Assembly (NCBI RefSeq): GCF_008315115.2
Contig: NC_050173.1
Span: 19,663,792-19,727,791, forward strand
Length of the DNA: 64,000 nt
Direction of reading: 5' to 3'
Source: Sander lucioperca
Taxonomy: Eukaryota > Chordata > Actinopteri > Perciformes > Percidae
Below are positions 61,759 through 64,000 of this stretch, piece by piece. Both the position numbers and the translations under genes were made by a program. How positions within the stretch are numbered: position 1 is the stretch's first letter; the number at the start of each line of letters is the position of its first letter. The notes below the pieces were generated by a model that did no database searches, had not been told where the DNA came from, and was given only the letters and a program-made list of their open reading frames with translations.

Positions 61759-62787
61759 GGCCTTTTTCACAGCAGACTTGTCATAATAGGAAAAGCACAG
61801 GTGTTACATTACAGATGGCTCTGTTCTATTCAATTATCCCAGTGACCCATGACAGTAGCTATGTTTCCATCCACTTGTCAGTTGAATTGTCTGAATTTCG
61901 CTAAAAACATTCATGCGAATAAAGCCGGTGAAAAAGTGTTTCCATCCAACGGCTTTAAGGTGAATATAAACCTGTGCGTAATTACGTCACATGCTGTTTT
62001 TTGGTCAAATTGGTATATCGAATAGATTTGAGACATTTTAAGGTGTTTCCATTCATTTTCTCACTGAATCGCACAACATTCAAGCTAACATTTGCGAACA
62101 AAGTTTGCTAGACAAAATGGGTTGCGCCGTCTATCTACAAATGATTAATATTGCACAAGTTGTAAGTGCTTATGTGCCAGCTCATAGGGACATATCAAGC
62201 AATAATAAGACAACGACGCCATCAAAACATCGCTATGATGATGCAGATAGACGTAAATGGCAGACAACAATGATTTTTACTATCTAATATAGCCGTTATA
62301 TTTCGCTCTTAAATTAAATTTAAAAAGTATTTTGTCTCCTCGTTCGTCCACTTATATCTGTCTTTGTTGACACCCGCCATGTCTGCAAAGAAAGCACAAA
62401 TACGTGGTGGAAATGACCTAAAACTTATTCTTTGTTTTATGGCGGGTTGCAACCATAAAATTACCTACAACGTAATCGGCAAATAACGTTTCCATCAGCG
62501 TTTATCGCATGAGCCGCTTACCTATTAATTAGAAAATCCGATGAGATCGAACGTACAACTTGATATTCATGAAATTCAGTCGAATTTTATTGTTTCCATA
62601 AGGCATTTTTCATTTGATATTACTTAATGTGGATGGAAGCATGGCTAGTGTGATGGTGAGCCCAATAGGCACAATATCAGGACCCTGAAACAAGCAGCAC
62701 AATGGAATTCAGTCATCATTAATTAAATCATTTGCACCTGTGCTTTTCACACTGTGACATGTCAAAATGTCCTTTGTGAAAAAGCCC
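61759..62787. mobile_element. MITE split by a second element
   Basis: GGCCTTTTTCACAGCAGAC and GAAAAGCACAGGTG at 61759-61803 are mirrored by CACCTGTGCTTTTCAC and TTTGTGAAAAAGCCC at 62735-62787. About 200 bp of its own DNA remain, interrupted at 61858-62645. The same end (CCTTTTTCACAGCAGACATT) reappears at 63963. Confidence 0.7.
61858..62645. mobile_element. TA-flanked element with TTCCATCCAC ends
   Basis: GCTATGTTTCCATCCAC at 61858 and GTGGATGGAAGCATGGC ending 62645 are inverted repeats, flanked by TA (61856-61857, 62646-62647). Interior copies of GTTTCCAT occur at about 61938, 62044, 62488 and 62591. A 60-codon frame (62105-62287) has no clear family. Superfamily unknown. Confidence 0.65.
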
Positions 62788-63263
62788 TACTGGGTACAAT
62801 ATCATTAGAAACAATAACATCTTTATTGCACCAATAGTAGCCTGTAAAGATAACTTTTTTAATGCACAATCCTACGCATTCAGATGGCAAGTACAGCTAG
62901 GAGATATCAAATTTCCACAGGCCCTTTGCCTGTTCATCTATTATTAACATACTGTATTCGCACAACTGACTAAGCTTCATTGCATTACTGCTGCTAATTT
63001 AGGTGTATTGTTTATTTAATTCTGTAGCTGGAAATACATATTTTACAAAGTTTTCTTGGCCCATAAAAGAGTGTAGGCTTCATGATCTTTGTCAATTTGA
63101 GAAAGGGGTCTTGACCTTTCTCTATATGCAATTAAAATTTACCTCACTATAACTGACCCTTTCCAATCTTGCATTTTATCTCTGTCCCTCACTGTCACTG
63201 TCTTCCTTTCTTTCTCTCGTGTTTCCCTCTTTATTCTATTTGTCCACTTTCTGTCTTTTTTAG
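62788..63263. other. distal intron 4
   Basis: Unique-looking; ends in a T/C-rich tract and the acceptor TTTTTTAG of the next exon. Confidence 0.6.
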
Positions 63264-63316
63264 GGGTGGGCGTGATCAACTTTGATGGACAGGGTGTAAT
63301 CTCATATCGTTTTAAG
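63264..63316 (+). CDS. cntnap2: cntnap2 exon 5, first part (linker to laminin G domain 1)
   Basis: After CTGTCTTTTTTAG the exon opens with GG, completing the Trp codon begun by the last T of exon 4, and continues VGVINFDGQGVISYRFK before the donor AAG|GTACTG. It aligns without gaps to human WADVINFDGHVVLPYRFR. Reading on past the donor meets TAA after three codons, so the intron must be removed. The block is 53 nt, a microexon-like size, and with the next block makes exactly 204 nt, the length I recall for the single human exon 5. This is the link from the discoidin domain to the first laminin G domain. Confidence 0.88.
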
Positions 63317-63610
63317 GTACTGGATTAACTACCTTGATATTCTATGTTATCTTGACTAAACCTTCCCATAAAAAGTCATACTGTCAAGATTGTTCTAGAA
63401 CATAAAGGTTAGATCCTAAAAATCAACAAATAGCAATATAATATGATGGGAAATACATTTGATGTAGATTCTGAGAAGATCGCTGGGAGACCTAGAAATG
63501 TGCAGGCATTCTTGTTTTGAAGTAAAGAAAGTTTCTACATTTTTTTTTAATTGAAACTGAGCCACCTGTGGTGTTTCACAACCATGTGCTGTTTGTTTAC
63601 ATGTGTGCAG
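63317..63610 (+). other. small intron splitting the exon 5 equivalent
   Basis: 294 bp, GT...AG, phase 0, with an in-frame TAA ten bases from its start. AT-rich, with an unusually pyrimidine-poor acceptor. No inverted repeat or target duplication was seen. Confidence 0.85.
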
Positions 63611-63761
63611 GTGAAGAAGATGAAGATCATTAAAGATGTGATTGCACTAAGGTTCAAGACGTCAGAGAACGAGGGTGTGATTCTCCATGGGGAGGGCCAA
63701 CAGGGAGACTACATCACCCTGGAGCTTCGCAAGGCCAAGCTGCTGCTGCAGATAAACCTGG
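63611..63761 (+). CDS. cntnap2: cntnap2 exon 5, second part (start of laminin G domain 1)
   Basis: The acceptor is CATGTGTGCAG and the block reads VKKMKIIKDVIALRFKTSEN, then EGVILHGEGQQGDYITLEL and RKAKLLLQINL, with one further base of a Gly codon before the donor GTGGGC. These are the first strands of laminin G domain 1 (the IALRFKTSENEGVILHGEG type of opening). It is 151 nt, phase 0 to phase 1, and its end coincides with the end of human exon 5 as remembered. The exon itself begins GTGAAG, so the junction CAG|GTGAAG also resembles a donor. Downstream the frame stays open briefly but without resemblance to the family. Confidence 0.92.
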
Positions 63762-64000
63762 GTGGGCAACACATCTTTTTTTAGACAATGAAATGCAAAG
63801 CAAAGTTCCTCTTTTTGCTGACCATCCTGACACAATGTTTTGATGTAGCTGTCTTGGTATCAATTGATTGTAGACGTTATACCTTCTCCTACTCAAACTT
63901 TGAAGGAGCGTATAGGTTTGTGAAACCATATCTCTCAAAGTAAAACTCAAGCAATCTTATGGACCTTTTTCACAGCAGACATTTTGACTTGTCATAGTAG
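63762..64000 (+). other. start of next cntnap2 intron, with the edge of a MITE
   Basis: From 63962 on, CCTTTTTCACAGCAGACATT and CTTGTCATAGTAG match the end of the MITE at 61759; the element runs off the window. Confidence 0.6.

Larger units (their letters stand above)
1..64000 (+). other. cntnap2: cntnap2 transcription unit, internal part (intron 1 to intron 5)
   Basis: Five separated coding blocks on the + strand read in order and in compatible phase as a contactin-associated protein. The encoded text (for example KPYHQDGNIW, GRIGLRIEVYGCSY, INFDG, GEGQQGDYITLEL) resembles CNTNAP2 more closely than my memory of CNTNAP5, which differs at many of these places. CNTNAP2 is a neuronal single-pass membrane protein that binds contactin-2 and helps cluster Kv1 channels beside nodes of Ranvier. 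Only the F5/8 type C domain and the start of laminin G domain 1 lie here. Exon 1 (signal peptide) and everything from exon 6 on are outside. Introns visible: intron 1 up to 12772, intron 2 12884-31190, intron 3 31385-52122, intron 4 52271-63263, an extra small intron 63317-63610, and the start of the next intron from 63762. The a or b paralog cannot be assigned. Confidence 0.88.

Noticed and set aside
63762..63784. Coding continuing past 63761 to the stop at 63782
   Set aside because: The text after the Gly junction does not match laminin G sequence, and the position coincides with the expected exon end.

Overview
The window is non-coding-rich vertebrate genomic DNA, almost certainly from a ray-finned (teleost) fish. 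Evidence is the load of (CA)n/(TG)n arrays, intact-looking Tc1-type transposons, hAT-type elements with readable 8-bp duplications, fish-style tRNA-derived SINEs and 5'-truncated LINE fragments, plus one gene split into small exons by introns of 11-21 kb. There are no bacterial-style genes, CRISPR arrays or RNA operons.

The only host gene supported is a contactin-associated protein (Caspr family) gene on the + strand, best matched to CNTNAP2 (teleosts carry cntnap2a and cntnap2b; which paralog this is cannot be told here). Six coding blocks are visible: 12773-12883, 31191-31384, 52123-52270, 63264-63316 and 63611-63761 (exon 1, with the signal peptide, lies upstream of base 1). Together they encode the complete F5/8 type C (discoidin) domain, from the first Cys to the closing Tyr-Gly-Cys, and the start of the first laminin G domain. 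Lengths 111, 194, 148 and (53+151=) 204 nt and all phases agree with the human CNTNAP2 exons 2-5 as I remember them, except that the human exon 5 equivalent is split here by a 294-bp intron.

Layout: 1-12772 is the end of intron 1 (hAT carrying a LINE carrying a SINE at 1-2711; small foldback elements; an L2-like LINE end at 11400-12165). Intron 2 (12884-31190) holds a THAP-domain transposon relic, a 1.9-kb foldback element with a SINE in it, a broken Tc1 element, another long-TIR element with a Tc1 arm inside, and several pyrimidine-rich blocks. Intron 3 (31385-52122) holds a truncated L1-like LINE with target duplications, a TIR element at 34883-36262, a hAT MITE with internal TTAGGG-like repeats, a three-deep nest of DNA transposons at 40005-41639, and a second L1-like 3' end. 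Intron 4 (52271-63263) holds an intact 340-residue Tc1 transposase inside its complete IR/DR transposon, itself inserted in a SINE, a Myb/SANT-like relic, and a MITE split by a second element.

The most interesting host-gene signals are regulatory: exon 4 sits between a (TG)17 run replacing its polypyrimidine tract and a downstream (CA)n run able to pair with it; the exon-5 region carries an apparent extra intron; and intron 2 contains a near-consensus recursive-splice site.
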